In this document: in pieces, positions 29,703 to 36,550 of the stretch
How the letters are laid out: each line of letters opens with the position of its first letter
Position numbering within the stretch: position 1 is the stretch's first letter
Source of the DNA: Lysobacter antibioticus
GTDB taxonomy: Bacteria > Pseudomonadota > Gammaproteobacteria > Xanthomonadales > Xanthomonadaceae
Direction: 5' to 3'
Length of the DNA: 52,446 nt
Assembly (NCBI RefSeq): GCF_001442535.1
Contig: NZ_CP013141.1
Coordinates: 4,766,321 to 4,818,766, forward strand
Notes under the pieces: model-generated
Told to the model about the DNA's origin: nothing
What the model saw: only the letters and a program-made list of their open reading frames with translations
The model's database searches: none
Program-made: the position numbers and the translations under genes

Positions 29703-29756
29703 CGGGGCTAAAGTCGCGCCGAAAATCGGCTTCGGATTGAACGAATCGCTAGACCT
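29703..29756 (-). repeat. Degenerate integron attC site (site A)
   Basis: Read on the minus strand, GTCTAGC...TTTAGCC flank an imperfect hairpin (CCGAAGCCGATTTTCGGCGC). The stop codon TAG of the gene at 29749 is part of the first core, as is common for cassettes. The cores differ from RYYYAAC/GTTRRRY, so this site is the most decayed of the array. Confidence 0.55.
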
Positions 29757-30045
29757 TTCCCAGCCCGGCCCAGACCGCGTTGCTGTGGAGCCTGAAGAAC
29801 GAGAACAGCGAACCTGGAGGCCCAAAGACAGAAACAAGGCCATAGAAGACGGCACTTTTCCCTTGGGCTTTGGCCGCCTTGAACAAGTATGTGGCGGTGA
29901 TGAGATTAAACAGCCATACCCCCACAAGCACTGGCTCGCCCGGCAGACCAAACTGACCGAGGACAAACATCAGGACGATGCCAAGAACCACCTCAAAAAA
30001 CAGGAGGCGGCCGGCTATGGAGAGGTTTGGTTCTCTTTGGCTCAT
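29749..30045 (-). CDS. Cassette gene: small membrane protein
   Basis: A 98-residue product with two to three hydrophobic segments (LLFFEVVLGIVLMFVLGQFG, PVLVGVWLFNLITATYLF, SAVFYGLVSVFGPPGSLFSF). It is an inner-membrane protein of unknown function. I chose ATG 30045, just inside the cassette; a longer frame to 30090 runs into the attC site and is not expected to be used. It is flanked by attC sites A and B, so it is the only gene of its cassette. Confidence 0.6.
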   Translation of the reverse strand: MSQREPNLSIAGRLLFFEVVLGIVLMFVLGQFGLPGEPVLVGVWLFNLITATYLFKAAKAQGKSAVFYGLVSVFGPPGSLFSFFRLHSNAVWAGLGKV

Positions 30046-30062
30046 CAGTAATTTCAACCTAC

Positions 30063-30122
30063 GCCTAGCGCCGTAATTAATCTGAGCCACGAAGCGGTTT
30101 CGGCTTCGACGAATCGTTAGAA
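30063..30122 (-). repeat. Integron attC site (site B)
   Basis: On the minus strand TTCTAAC opens the site and GCTAGGC closes it; between them are GATTCGTCGAAGCC and the stem GCTTCGTGGC, pairing with CGAAGCCGAAACCGCTTC. The layout is the same as the other sites of the array. Confidence 0.75.
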
Positions 30123-30273
30123 CAGGGCCCGTCTACCGACAGCATGGCGCTTATACCGCTATCAGAACTTGTGATCGCTACTGAGACACGCATGCCGTCT
30201 CCCAAGATAATGCGGCGCAGCCATTGCTCAGCGATTCGGAGACTCATTGGATCGCATCCTTCAGCGAAGCATG

Positions 30274-30468
30274 TCAGTTTTCCGCGACGAGAGAAAGCCT
30301 CACAGACGGCAGCCCGACATCGAAGTAATGGCGATGGACCTCTGAAAGAGTACCGGAGCGCCAGTCACTGTCCGACCGGTTTGACGAGACGCAGCCGCAG
30401 CTAGGACAAGGTTTCCCAGGCCCGGTCAAGAACCCGCACAATCCACAAGCAGCCGCTGATGCTGTCAA
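30274..30468 (-). CDS. Cassette ORF: small zinc-ribbon-like protein (tentative)
   Basis: A 64-residue frame starting at TTG 30468, immediately inside the cassette after site C. It contains CGLCGFLTGPGKPCPSCGC, a CxxC...CxxC arrangement like a zinc ribbon. The rest is not recognisable. In another frame, 30123-30290 also reads plausibly on the minus strand (from MSLRIAEQWLRRIILGDG at about 30245 into site B), so this 350-bp cassette may hold two small genes or one frameshifted gene. Confidence 0.4.
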   Translation of the reverse strand: MTASAAACGLCGFLTGPGKPCPSCGCVSSNRSDSDWRSGTLSEVHRHYFDVGLPSVRLSLVAEN

Positions 30469-30472
30469 GGGG

Positions 30473-30532
30473 GCCTAACGCCTGAATTAGTTCGAGCTGC
30501 GAAGCGGGTTCGGCTTGAATGAACTATTAGGT
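30473..30532 (-). repeat. Integron attC site (site C)
   Basis: On the minus strand the site runs from ACCTAAT to GTTAGGC, with TTCATTCAAGCCGAACCCGC, TTCG and GCAGCTCGAAC forming the imperfect hairpin. The final core GTTAGGC is canonical; the first core is altered (TAAT instead of TAAC). Confidence 0.8.
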
Positions 30533-30541
30533 GCCCACCAG

Positions 30542-30856
30542 TCATGGCGACCGCAGTTCCTGCTTACACACAACCTTACCGTCTTTGTTGAATCCGATAA
30601 CGTCCCAGCTAGCGAAGACAGCGGCGCCATACATGTACTCATGCGCGATATCAGGTCCGTCGCACCACATGGGGCCTGGAGAAGTGTTGGCCATGACGGG
30701 GCGACCCACAACTGCCAGAACCCGCTCTTCCGTTTCGCCGATTGAAATTCGCGAAACCCATTCCGAGTAATGACTTACGCGATACCACCACCAGCTCATG
30801 TATCCGGCAGCCGCAGCTCCTAGAACCAAGACGACCACCTTAGAAGCGCGTTTCAT
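30542..30856 (-). CDS. Cassette gene: membrane-anchored SmpA/BamE-like small protein
   Basis: The 104-residue product has one N-terminal membrane segment (VVVLVLGAAAAGYMSWWWY) and a C-terminal part reading ISIGETEERVLAVVGRP, with later VFASWDVIGFNKDGKVVCK. The G.TE..V...G.P plus a final beta hairpin ending in DGKVV recalls the SmpA/OmlA (BamE) fold of small envelope proteins. There is no lipobox. It lies between attC sites C and D and is the sole gene of its cassette. The stop is 10 bp from the attC core. Confidence 0.65.
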   Translation of the reverse strand: MKRASKVVVLVLGAAAAGYMSWWWYRVSHYSEWVSRISIGETEERVLAVVGRPVMANTSPGPMWCDGPDIAHEYMYGAAVFASWDVIGFNKDGKVVCKQELRSP

Positions 30857-30878
30857 CTGCGATGCCCCTCTATCCGGC

Positions 30879-30938
30879 GCCTAACGCCCTAATTAAGCCG
30901 CGCCGCAAAGCGCGCTCGGCTCGAATGAATTGTTAGCT
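30879..30938 (-). repeat. Integron attC site (site D)
   Basis: On the minus strand AGCTAAC and GTTAGGC, both canonical cores, enclose an imperfect palindrome (ATTCATTCGAGCCGAGCGCG, TTTGC, GGCGCGGCTTAATTAGGGC). It is one of the best-preserved sites in the array. Confidence 0.88.
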
Positions 30939-30944
30939 GGCGGC

Positions 30945-31340
30945 CTACTGCTCCCACAGTATCTCCAACCCCTTATGATCACCTAGAGCAAGGGATATCG
31001 TCTTTTTCCCGTCTGGAGAGTTAAGCCCGTTGAAGTAAAGATCAATCTTGTCGTCAACACAGCCTGAAATGTGTATGAGCGCCTTACCGCCCCCGACGCG
31101 AAGGTATTTTGGATTCAGGTCGGAAATCTTTTTGGGAACCGGATTCCCTGGGAAGTCCATGCTAATTGGATCTAAGTTTTTCCGCCTGGCATCAACAGAC
31201 TCTATATATTGATAGAGCTCAGCAAGCCGCTCGTCCGGCAGCGCACGCATTGCCCGAATTGCGTCTTCGTTTCCGCCGCACCAACAGCCGGCAAGTAGGA
31301 AGACAAGACCCAGGTGGAATAAAGCACGAGAGAGTTTCAT
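30945..31340 (-). CDS. Cassette gene: small lipoprotein (intact copy of a duplicated cassette)
   Basis: A 131-residue lipoprotein: signal with lipobox LLAGC (MKLSRALFHLGLVFLLAGC), then EDAIRAMRALPDERLAELYQ, YIESVDARRKN and a C-terminal part with HISGCVDDKIDLYFNGL and LEILWEQ. I do not recognise the family. A clearly homologous but frameshifted copy lies at 36093-36486, also flanked by attC sites, and the flanking sequence beyond the attC is shared too. The stop codon lies 6 bp from the core of site D. It is probably a periplasm-facing lipoprotein; function unknown. Confidence 0.75.
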   Translation of the reverse strand: MKLSRALFHLGLVFLLAGCWCGGNEDAIRAMRALPDERLAELYQYIESVDARRKNLDPISMDFPGNPVPKKISDLNPKYLRVGGGKALIHISGCVDDKIDLYFNGLNSPDGKKTISLALGDHKGLEILWEQ

Positions 31341-31344
31341 AGCT

Positions 31345-31404
31345 GCCTGCCGCTGGAGTTAAGCCGTGCCGCAAAGCGGGGGCGGCTTGAATGAATTGTT
31401 AGAC
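31345..31404 (-). repeat. Integron attC site (site E)
   Basis: On the minus strand GTCTAAC opens the site; the closing core is altered (GGCAGGC). The hairpin part (CAAGCCGCCCCCGC, TTTGC, GGCACGGCTT) is well formed. About 45 bp beyond the GTCTAAC end are shared with the sequence beyond site I at 36551. Confidence 0.75.
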
Positions 31405-31449
31405 CTTAGCGTATCCAACTGATCGCTTGGCCGATATAACACGTGCCCG
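31405..31449 (-). repeat. 45-bp sequence shared with 36551-36595
   Basis: CTTAGCGTATCCAACTGATC and the following GCTTGGCCGATATA occur here and again at 36551, each time next to the attC core beyond a copy of the lipoprotein cassette. In minus direction it would encode the same tail (VLYRPSDQLDTLRSNNSF) of an otherwise lost upstream gene. It marks the edge of a duplication that was longer than one cassette. Confidence 0.7.
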
Positions 31450-31637
31450 CAGGATAGGGAAACCGGGTTTGCATCTGAGACCGTTCCTGCTCGCTCGGAC
31501 TCACCGACTCGACCAAGCGGCGCCACTTCGACGCTGATGCCTTGTCTACAGCAGTCAACCGACCCAGCGCAAAGGCAGGACACTGACTTTGGCATGACTT
31601 TGCAGAGTTGAAGCATCGTTCGCACGGCCAGACGCCA

Positions 31638-32459
31638 TCAGTCCTGGCCGAACATCCGGCCCACGCTTCCCTGAATGTCGAAGATGTCCGAAACAGTGAA
31701 AAGCCCCACGCCTTGGGGCAGGTGCGCGTTATCCGGCGCGGTCTCCACGCAGGCCTTTACCAGTACGATCTGTCCGGCCGGGTCGGGCATGAACTTCATT
31801 CCCGCCACCGAATACTTCGACACGCTCTCGCTTCCGTCGTCATAGCGCTGCCCTTTGGCCCGTCTTCCAGTCAGTTCGGCCAAGCTAGGGACGTGGTCGA
31901 ACACGGCGTCGTAGAACTCGATTATCGGGCTTTCATTGGGATTAACGCAGCCGTGCACGTAAGCGGCGTAGTAACGGCCGTCGAGCTGCATCGAGACGAC
32001 GTCGGCGGCGCGATGGAAGCTCAGGCTGTCGGGATGACCGGGTGCGCGCTTGAGCGAGGCCGGCGCAGTACGCAAGAACATCGTTTTGATGGCGTCGCTC
32101 CTGCGATGGAAGTCGTCGCTGAGGGCGACTTTCGTATTCAGAGCGTCGATAGCCACGTCAGCGCGCGCCGCGATGGCGGCATCGGCGATGCCGTACTTGT
32201 GCAACAAGATTGCTAGCGCCACCGCGGTCTTGTCGCGATAGATCGGAGAGGCGGCATCCGCCCCAGCCTGCAGCACGCAGTTCCACCGACGCAGCAAGGG
32301 CACCAAGGCGTGGGCGGCCGGATCGGCAGCGATTGCACGATCGTACTTAGCGTAAGCGAGCGTGCTACCGAGCTGTCGCGCGATGTCTTCGTCCAGATTC
32401 TGCACTAATGTTCTGGCAGCGAGTTTGTCGAGAGCCTGCGCGTGGGTGACGTTGGTCAT
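31638..32459 (-). CDS. Hypothetical 273-residue cytoplasmic protein
   Basis: The product begins MTNVTHAQALDKLAARTLV and has an alpha-helical N-terminal half and a mixed C-terminal half with motifs such as SFHRAADVVSMQLDGRYYAA, YVHGCVNPNESPIIEFYD, AVFDHVPSLAELTGRRA and GLFTVSDIFDIQGSVGRMFG. I do not recognise it. Its size, lack of signal peptide and position among cassette remnants are reminiscent of immunity-type or orphan proteins, but this is not supported by any motif. I chose ATG 32459; the frame is open further upstream without similarity. It is not flanked by recognisable attC sites on both sides and therefore seems to belong to a block inserted in the array. Confidence 0.65.
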   Translation of the reverse strand: MTNVTHAQALDKLAARTLVQNLDEDIARQLGSTLAYAKYDRAIAADPAAHALVPLLRRWNCVLQAGADAASPIYRDKTAVALAILLHKYGIADAAIAARADVAIDALNTKVALSDDFHRRSDAIKTMFLRTAPASLKRAPGHPDSLSFHRAADVVSMQLDGRYYAAYVHGCVNPNESPIIEFYDAVFDHVPSLAELTGRRAKGQRYDDGSESVSKYSVAGMKFMPDPAGQIVLVKACVETAPDNAHLPQGVGLFTVSDIFDIQGSVGRMFGQD

Positions 32460-32867
32460 GCAGCTTGTCCAGTGCCTTCGAGTACCGATGAAATGCTGCT
32501 CATTGAAACTTGACCGGCATCTGAAGCTAGCGTGGGCCAACACCACCCCACCAAAGCGAACAGCTCTTTCCGTCGGCGAGAGCGCTTCATGCATAGGCAT
32601 AGCCACGATTAGCCCCAGAGTCGTGGCGTAGCGCGGATTGTGGGCACGGCTTGGATAGCCCGCCAATCGGGTTTTGCCCAAACGAAACCATTAGTTACCG
32701 CGACATCACGGGCCGGCAGAGCGGGCAAAATTGCGGGTGTTGATCAGAGCCCCTTTCCTGCGCGCACACTGAGCATCCGGCTATTGAAATGGCGCTCTGA
32801 CCCGATTCTATTTCCACATGGGCAGCGAGTTGTTGTCGACACAACCCGTACCCGCGACTCGGTTCCT
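32460..32867. other. Intergenic region between the 273-residue gene and the LysR gene
   Basis: About 410 bp. No attC site, promoter or gene could be supported; the frames present are short and without similarity. Confidence 0.4.
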
Positions 32868-33707
32868 TCACTGAAAGGCCAGCGTGAGGACGCGCAATGC
32901 ATCGCGCGTTCGCCGATCGCTGAGGTTGCTGTAAAGCATCACGTCCTGCGAGCGAATCGCCGGCAGCGACAGGATCCCACTGACGTCGACCGTGCCCGGC
33001 GGCGCCGCGCGCCGTGCCAACAGCGCCACCGCGAGGCCGGCGACAGCGGCGGCACCCAGGATTGCGGCACCCTTGCCTACGAAGACTTCGCGCCATGCGA
33101 CGCCGGCCCGGTCAAGCGCGCGTACCGCCTCGATGCGGATGCGGCACGACTCGCCTTGCGTCGCCAACGGCAGTGGCTGGCCGGTGCGCAGCTCCCAGCC
33201 GGCCGCCGCGAACCATGAAAAGGACTCCGCGAACACAACCTTGCCCCGCTTGCCGCGATCCTCGGGACGCAGCACCAGCACGGCGTCGAGCTCCCCGCGC
33301 TCCTGGCCTTGCATGAGTTCCTTGGTGCCGCCTATGCGCATCTCGACCAACAGGTTCGGATCGTGGTCGCGTATCTGCCGCAGCAGAAGCGGGAGTTCGC
33401 TGCCGACCAGTTGCTGGTTGATGCCGATCGCCAACCGGCGCTGCTCGGTCTCGAAGGCAGCGGCCGCGCGATCGTGCGACGACACCAGGTCGCGCGCCAC
33501 GCCGAGAAACGCCAACCCCTCGACCGAAAGGCGAACATGCCGCGGTGTGCGTTCCAGCAAGCGGCGGCCGAGTTGTCCCTCCAGACGCTGCAGTTTGAGG
33601 CTGACTGCGGACTGGGTGGTGCCCAGCACATCGGCCGCGCGGGTGAAGCTGTGCAAGTCGGCCGCCAGCAGAAAGGCCCTGACCGCGTCCACGTCCATCG
33701 CTTTCAT
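32868..33707 (-). CDS. LysR family transcriptional regulator
   Basis: A 279-residue protein with a classic LysR winged helix at residues 5-65: VDAVRAFLLAADLHSFTRAA, DVLGTTQSAVSLKLQRLEGQ, LGRRLLERTPRHVRLS. The effector domain follows (LAIGINQQLVGSELPLLLRQ, GELDAVLVLRPED). It ends somewhat shorter than typical 300-residue members. ATG 33707 is used; an internal ATG three codons later is also possible. It is divergent from the lipocalin-like gene at 33819, with an AT-rich 110-bp gap between them, the usual layout of a LysR regulator and its target. It probably regulates that gene and itself. Confidence 0.88.
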   Translation of the reverse strand: MKAMDVDAVRAFLLAADLHSFTRAADVLGTTQSAVSLKLQRLEGQLGRRLLERTPRHVRLSVEGLAFLGVARDLVSSHDRAAAAFETEQRRLAIGINQQLVGSELPLLLRQIRDHDPNLLVEMRIGGTKELMQGQERGELDAVLVLRPEDRGKRGKVVFAESFSWFAAAGWELRTGQPLPLATQGESCRIRIEAVRALDRAGVAWREVFVGKGAAILGAAAVAGLAVALLARRAAPPGTVDVSGILSLPAIRSQDVMLYSNLSDRRTRDALRVLTLAFQ

Positions 33708-33818
33708 CTCGAATGATTCGATTTTTAAATGTCAGATATCTTTGTAAATGCATTCTTCATATCGATCAAGCGACTTAGGATGGGACGGTCGATCCCCAAC
33801 CCATAAGGACTCACCGCG
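33708..33818. promoter_or_regulatory. AT-rich divergent promoter region between LysR and lipocalin-like genes
   Basis: This 111-bp gap is far richer in A/T than its surroundings and contains AGATATCT and the surrounding partial dyad AAATGTCAGATATCTTTGTAA, suitable for a LysR-type site. Promoter boxes could not be assigned with certainty. Confidence 0.4.
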
Positions 33819-34313
33819 ATGAAACCATTGACCGGCGCATTCGTCGCAATGCTGGCAGGACTGGCCGCGCGCGACGCGTCAGTTCCGACAAACGCCTTCC
33901 CGCTGCAAGGCACCTGGACCCTGGTCGCCGCGGACAAGGTCTTGCCGGATGGCAAGACGACGCGGGACTACGGCGAGCGCCCGAAGGGCAGGCTTGTCGT
34001 CGATACCAAGGGGCGGTATTCGCTGCAGATCTTCAAGTCCGAACGCCCGCGTTTCGCCAGCGACAGCAAGGCCGATGGCAGTGCCGACGAGTTCAGGTCC
34101 GCGGTCATGGGCAGCAGCACTCACTACGGCACGATGTCGATCGACGATCGGGCGGGGATGCTGCTGTTCTCGATCGAAGGCTCGTCCTTCCCGAACTGGG
34201 AAGGCACGACCCAGAAGCGCCAATACAAGTTGGATGGCGCAGAGCTGCGTTACAAGGTGCCGCCCCGGGCGGATGGAAGCATCCCGGTGTCGGTGTGGCA
34301 GCGGCTTGATTAA
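33819..34313 (+). CDS. Lipocalin-like domain protein
   Basis: The 164-residue product starts with a short hydrophobic segment (LTGAFVAMLAGLAARDAS), a weak signal peptide, followed by a lipocalin-like domain: FPLQGTWTLVAADKVLPDGK, GRLVVDTKGRYSLQIFKSER, MSIDDRAGMLLFSIEGSSFP and a last strand ending in SVWQRLD. The G-x-W motif near the start and the beta-strand periodicity fit the family, often found next to regulators in Proteobacteria. AAGGA precedes ATG 33819. It is divergent from and probably controlled by the LysR gene. Ligand unknown. Confidence 0.75.
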   Translation: MKPLTGAFVAMLAGLAARDASVPTNAFPLQGTWTLVAADKVLPDGKTTRDYGERPKGRLVVDTKGRYSLQIFKSERPRFASDSKADGSADEFRSAVMGSSTHYGTMSIDDRAGMLLFSIEGSSFPNWEGTTQKRQYKLDGAELRYKVPPRADGSIPVSVWQRLD

Positions 34314-34379
34314 GCCTTCCCCCGTTTCCGTTCGGAGGCAATCGCGCCCTCGATTCATTCTTCAAGCGATGGAGTCGTC

Positions 34380-34775
34380 ATGCCGCACTTCGTAGTCGAC
34401 TGTTCCCAGGGAGTACTTGAGATTCATAACGAAGAATCGATAATCGCTCGGCTGCATCGAGTGGCGAGCTGTTCGGGGCTATTCGAGGAATCGGACATCA
34501 AGGTCCGCATACTCCCTTTTCGAATCTATGCTGTCGGGGGCGGACGAGAGGACTTCATCCACACCTTCGCTTGGATCATGCAGGGACGCAGTGTCGAGCA
34601 GCGCGCTGCCTTGTCGAAAGCCATCGTCAACGAGCTGGCCGAAATGTTCCCACTGCTTCCTCGCATTGCAGCGAACATCGCCGAGTTCGAGCAGGCGACC
34701 TATTTCAATCGCGCAATGATGCAACTGCCTGGTCCGCGTATGGCGCCGTTGGGCATGCCGATCGGCACCGATTGA
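34380..34775 (+). CDS. 5-carboxymethyl-2-hydroxymuconate isomerase (CHMI) family protein
   Basis: A 131-residue protein of the CHMI branch of the tautomerase superfamily: MPHFVVDCSQG with the catalytic Pro2 (Pro1 after Met removal), GLFEESDIKVRILPFRIYAV, GGREDFIHTFAWIMQGRS and ANIAEFEQATYFNRAMMQ. Family members isomerise 5-carboxymethyl-2-hydroxymuconate in homoprotocatechuate breakdown. None of the other genes of that pathway is present here, so this is an orphan copy and may act on another keto/enol substrate. It follows the lipocalin-like gene by 66 bp, likely in one transcript. A partial attC lies just after the stop. Confidence 0.85.
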   Translation: MPHFVVDCSQGVLEIHNEESIIARLHRVASCSGLFEESDIKVRILPFRIYAVGGGREDFIHTFAWIMQGRSVEQRAALSKAIVNELAEMFPLLPRIAANIAEFEQATYFNRAMMQLPGPRMAPLGMPIGTD

Positions 34776-34789
34776 CGGATATTCCACCG

Positions 34790-34832
34790 CGCCGCGAAGC
34801 GGCTTCGGCTTGAATGACTGTCAGGCGACCGG
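34790..34832 (-). repeat. Partial integron attC site
   Basis: GCGCCGCGAAGCGGCTTCGG followed by CTTGAATGACTGTCAGGC matches about two thirds of the other attC sites of the array, but the left core (GCCTAAC-type) is missing and is replaced by the end of the CHMI gene region. It marks one edge of the non-cassette block 31638-34775. Confidence 0.6.
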
Positions 34833-34873
34833 CTCGTGCAATTTGCTGGCCGCCAGAAGCAGGAAGCGGCTGC

Positions 34874-35080
34874 TCACTTACCCAAGTCCGCCCGCACTTG
34901 CCACCAGAAGCTCAAGCCTATTCCGGCGACACCCAACGGGGCTGCGATGATCCACGCCAGAGTTTCACTTGGGATGGAGGCAAAAACGAGCCAGCACAGC
35001 GTGGCGGAAACGGCTATTCCGACATAGAGCCGCCATGACAAGAATAGATCCCCGAGCTCGAAGATATCCATTAGCGCCAT
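34874..35080 (-). CDS. Cassette gene: 68-residue membrane protein
   Basis: A 68-residue product with two hydrophobic helices (LYVGIAVSATLCWLVFASI and LAWIIAAPLGVAGIGLSFWW). ATG 35080 has GGGGAGAG just upstream and lies 17 bp from the recombination end of site F, the typical cassette spacing. It is an inner-membrane protein of unknown function. Confidence 0.65.
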   Translation of the reverse strand: MALMDIFELGDLFLSWRLYVGIAVSATLCWLVFASIPSETLAWIIAAPLGVAGIGLSFWWQVRADLGK

Positions 35081-35096
35081 TTTTCTCTCCCCTGCC

Positions 35097-35162
35097 GCCT
35101 AATGCCTTAATTGAGCCCCGCCACGAAGCGGCTTCGGCTTCGGCTTGAATGAATCGTTAGGA
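35097..35162 (-). repeat. Integron attC site (site F)
   Basis: On the minus strand TCCTAAC opens the site and ATTAGGC closes it; the hairpin arm contains an extra CGGCTT unit (GGCTTCGGCTTCGG), making it 6 bp longer than its neighbours. Confidence 0.8.
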
Positions 35163-35172
35163 GTGATACCAG

Positions 35173-35526
35173 TTACCTGCCACCACTTCGTTTTTGGCGG
35201 AACAAGAGAAAAGCGACACCCAGGCCGCCCCCTAAGGCGAGAAAGAACCAGGTGAAAATGTCTCTATGGCCGGTAATGGCCAGAACCAGCCCAAGACCAA
35301 AAGAAAGTGCCGCAAACAACGGCTGGACAGCGCGCTGAGCGGACAATAGACCTATGTTGCGAATGGACGCCTGTTGCACCTTCGACAAAGACTCGGCGAA
35401 TGGTCGGCAGCTCTCGGAACAAGCGAGACCTCGCTCGACTTGAACGGCGCATGTGCGACAGACACCCTTGCCGCAAGATTTGCAGACACCAACGGCCGCG
35501 GTGTTTTGGTGTGCGAAACATTCCAT
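35173..35526 (-). CDS. Cassette gene: B-box-like zinc-finger membrane protein
   Basis: The 117-residue protein begins at ATG 35526 with AGGAGTGATT upstream. Residues 1-45 hold a Cys/His cluster (MECFAHQNTAAVGVCKSCGK, GVCRTCAVQVERGLACSESC) that fits a B-box-type double zinc site. Two C-terminal hydrophobic segments follow (LFAALSFGLGLVLAITG, FTWFFLALGGGLGVAFLLF). Proteins with this order are widespread, uncharacterised and inner-membrane bound with the zinc domain in the cytoplasm. It is the single gene between attC sites F and G. Confidence 0.75.
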   Translation of the reverse strand: MECFAHQNTAAVGVCKSCGKGVCRTCAVQVERGLACSESCRPFAESLSKVQQASIRNIGLLSAQRAVQPLFAALSFGLGLVLAITGHRDIFTWFFLALGGGLGVAFLLFRQKRSGGR

Positions 35527-35541
35527 CCAATCACTCCTGAC

Positions 35542-35652
35542 GCCTAGATTAAGCCGACCCTCAGCGCAAACAGAAAGGAGCCGGCGCAGCTGCAGATACG
35601 GCACGACTGCCGAAGCCGCGAGGTGGTTTTGGCTTGAGTGAACTACTAAACG
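35542..35652 (-). repeat. Long integron attC site (site G)
   Basis: GCCTAGATTAAGCCG at one end and GGCTTGAGTGAACTACTAAAC at the other define an attC of about 111 bp, nearly twice the length of its neighbours, because the loop region contains some 50 bp of extra sequence. The distal core (CTAAAC) deviates from the consensus. Confidence 0.65.
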
Positions 35653-35698
35653 GTAACTCGTACTGAGTCGTGCGAACGCGCTACTGCGGAATCAGCCA

Positions 35699-36010
35699 TT
35701 AGTCATCAACGTCGCCCAAACCATGCCCTACATCCTTTGAGTCGCTCGTGCCTATGCGCGCAAGCCAGGCGCCCTCATCCGCCGCGTCCAACCTGCCCAG
35801 ACTCCTCAGCTGTACTGCAGCCGCCGTACACAGGGCTGCGGACCCGAGCGCTAGCCAGTAGATCCATTTCGCGGAGGATGCGACCACTGGGTGAATCACG
35901 ATCACCACCAAGCAGCAGATCAGAGTGACGGCGCCAACACAGAAAGCCGCTATCCAAAGCTTGCGGCCCGAGGCACTACCCTTCGTCGCTTTCACCGGAT
36001 CAGGTTTCAC
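35699..36010 (-). CDS. Cassette gene: small membrane protein with GTG start
   Basis: A 103-residue product beginning at GTG 36010 with GGGGAGAG upstream. Two hydrophobic helices (LWIAAFCVGAVTLICCLVV, WIYWLALGSAALCTAAAV) are followed by an acidic C-terminal tail (LDAADEGAWLARIGTSDSKD). The family is not recognised. It occupies the cassette between sites G and H. Confidence 0.6.
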   Translation of the reverse strand: MKPDPVKATKGSASGRKLWIAAFCVGAVTLICCLVVIVIHPVVASSAKWIYWLALGSAALCTAAAVQLRSLGRLDAADEGAWLARIGTSDSKDVGHGLGDVDD

Positions 36011-36025
36011 CGATCTCTCCCCGCC

Positions 36026-36085
36026 GTCTGACGCCCGAATGAAGCCGAGCCGCGAAGCGGGTTCGGCTCGAATGAATTGTCAGCT
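36026..36085 (-). repeat. Integron attC site (site H)
   Basis: On the minus strand AGCTGAC opens and GTCAGAC closes the site around a regular hairpin (TTCGAGCCGAACCCGC, TTCG, CGGCTCGGCTTC). Both cores have C in place of the conserved T/A, so recombination activity may be reduced. Confidence 0.7.
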
Positions 36086-36092
36086 GGCCGCC

Positions 36093-36486
36093 CTACTGTT
36101 CCCACAGTGTTTCCGATCCTTTCCACTCACCAAGGGTGAGGGTGATCTTCTTTTTGCTATCCGGGGACTCAAGCCCATCGAAGAAGAGATAGATCTTGTC
36201 GTCAACACAACCTGAAATGTGTATGCCCCCCAAGACCATCGACCCTAAGGTATTTTGGATCCAGGTCGGAAATCTCTTTTGGAATTGGATCCTTATCGAA
36301 GCTCATGATAATCGGATTTGATTTTTTCCGACTTGAATCAACGGATTCAATATATTGGTAGAGCGCAGCAAGCCTCTCTTTCGGCATCGCACGCATTTTG
36401 CGCACAGCGTCTTCGTTTCCGCCGCAGCCACAGCCGGCAAGAAGGAGGACAAGGCTTAGATGGAGCATGACACGAGAGAGTTTCAT
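36093..36486 (-). pseudogene. Frameshifted copy of the cassette lipoprotein at 30945
   Basis: The frame from ATG 36486 encodes a lipoprotein (lipobox LLAGC) highly similar to that at 30945-31340 for its first 80 residues. It then leaves the family frame at a run of six G (near 36225). In the next frame the similarity resumes (HISGCVDDKIYLFFDGLESP) and ends in SETLWEQ and TAG at 36093-36095. Removing one G restores the full protein. It is either a true pseudogene caused by slippage in the G run or a sequencing error there. Flanking attC sites H and I show it is a cassette. Confidence 0.8.
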
Positions 36487-36490
36487 AGCT

Positions 36491-36550
36491 GCCTGTCGCC
36501 GGAATCAAGCCAAGCCGCGAAGCGGATTCGGCTCGAATGAATTATTAGAC
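36491..36550 (-). repeat. Integron attC site (site I)
   Basis: On the minus strand GTCTAAT opens and GACAGGC closes the site; the inner part (TTCATTCGAGCCGAATCCGC, TTCG, CGGCTTGGCTTG) is regular. It is closely related to site E, together with the flanking 45 bp, as expected for a duplicated cassette. Confidence 0.72.
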
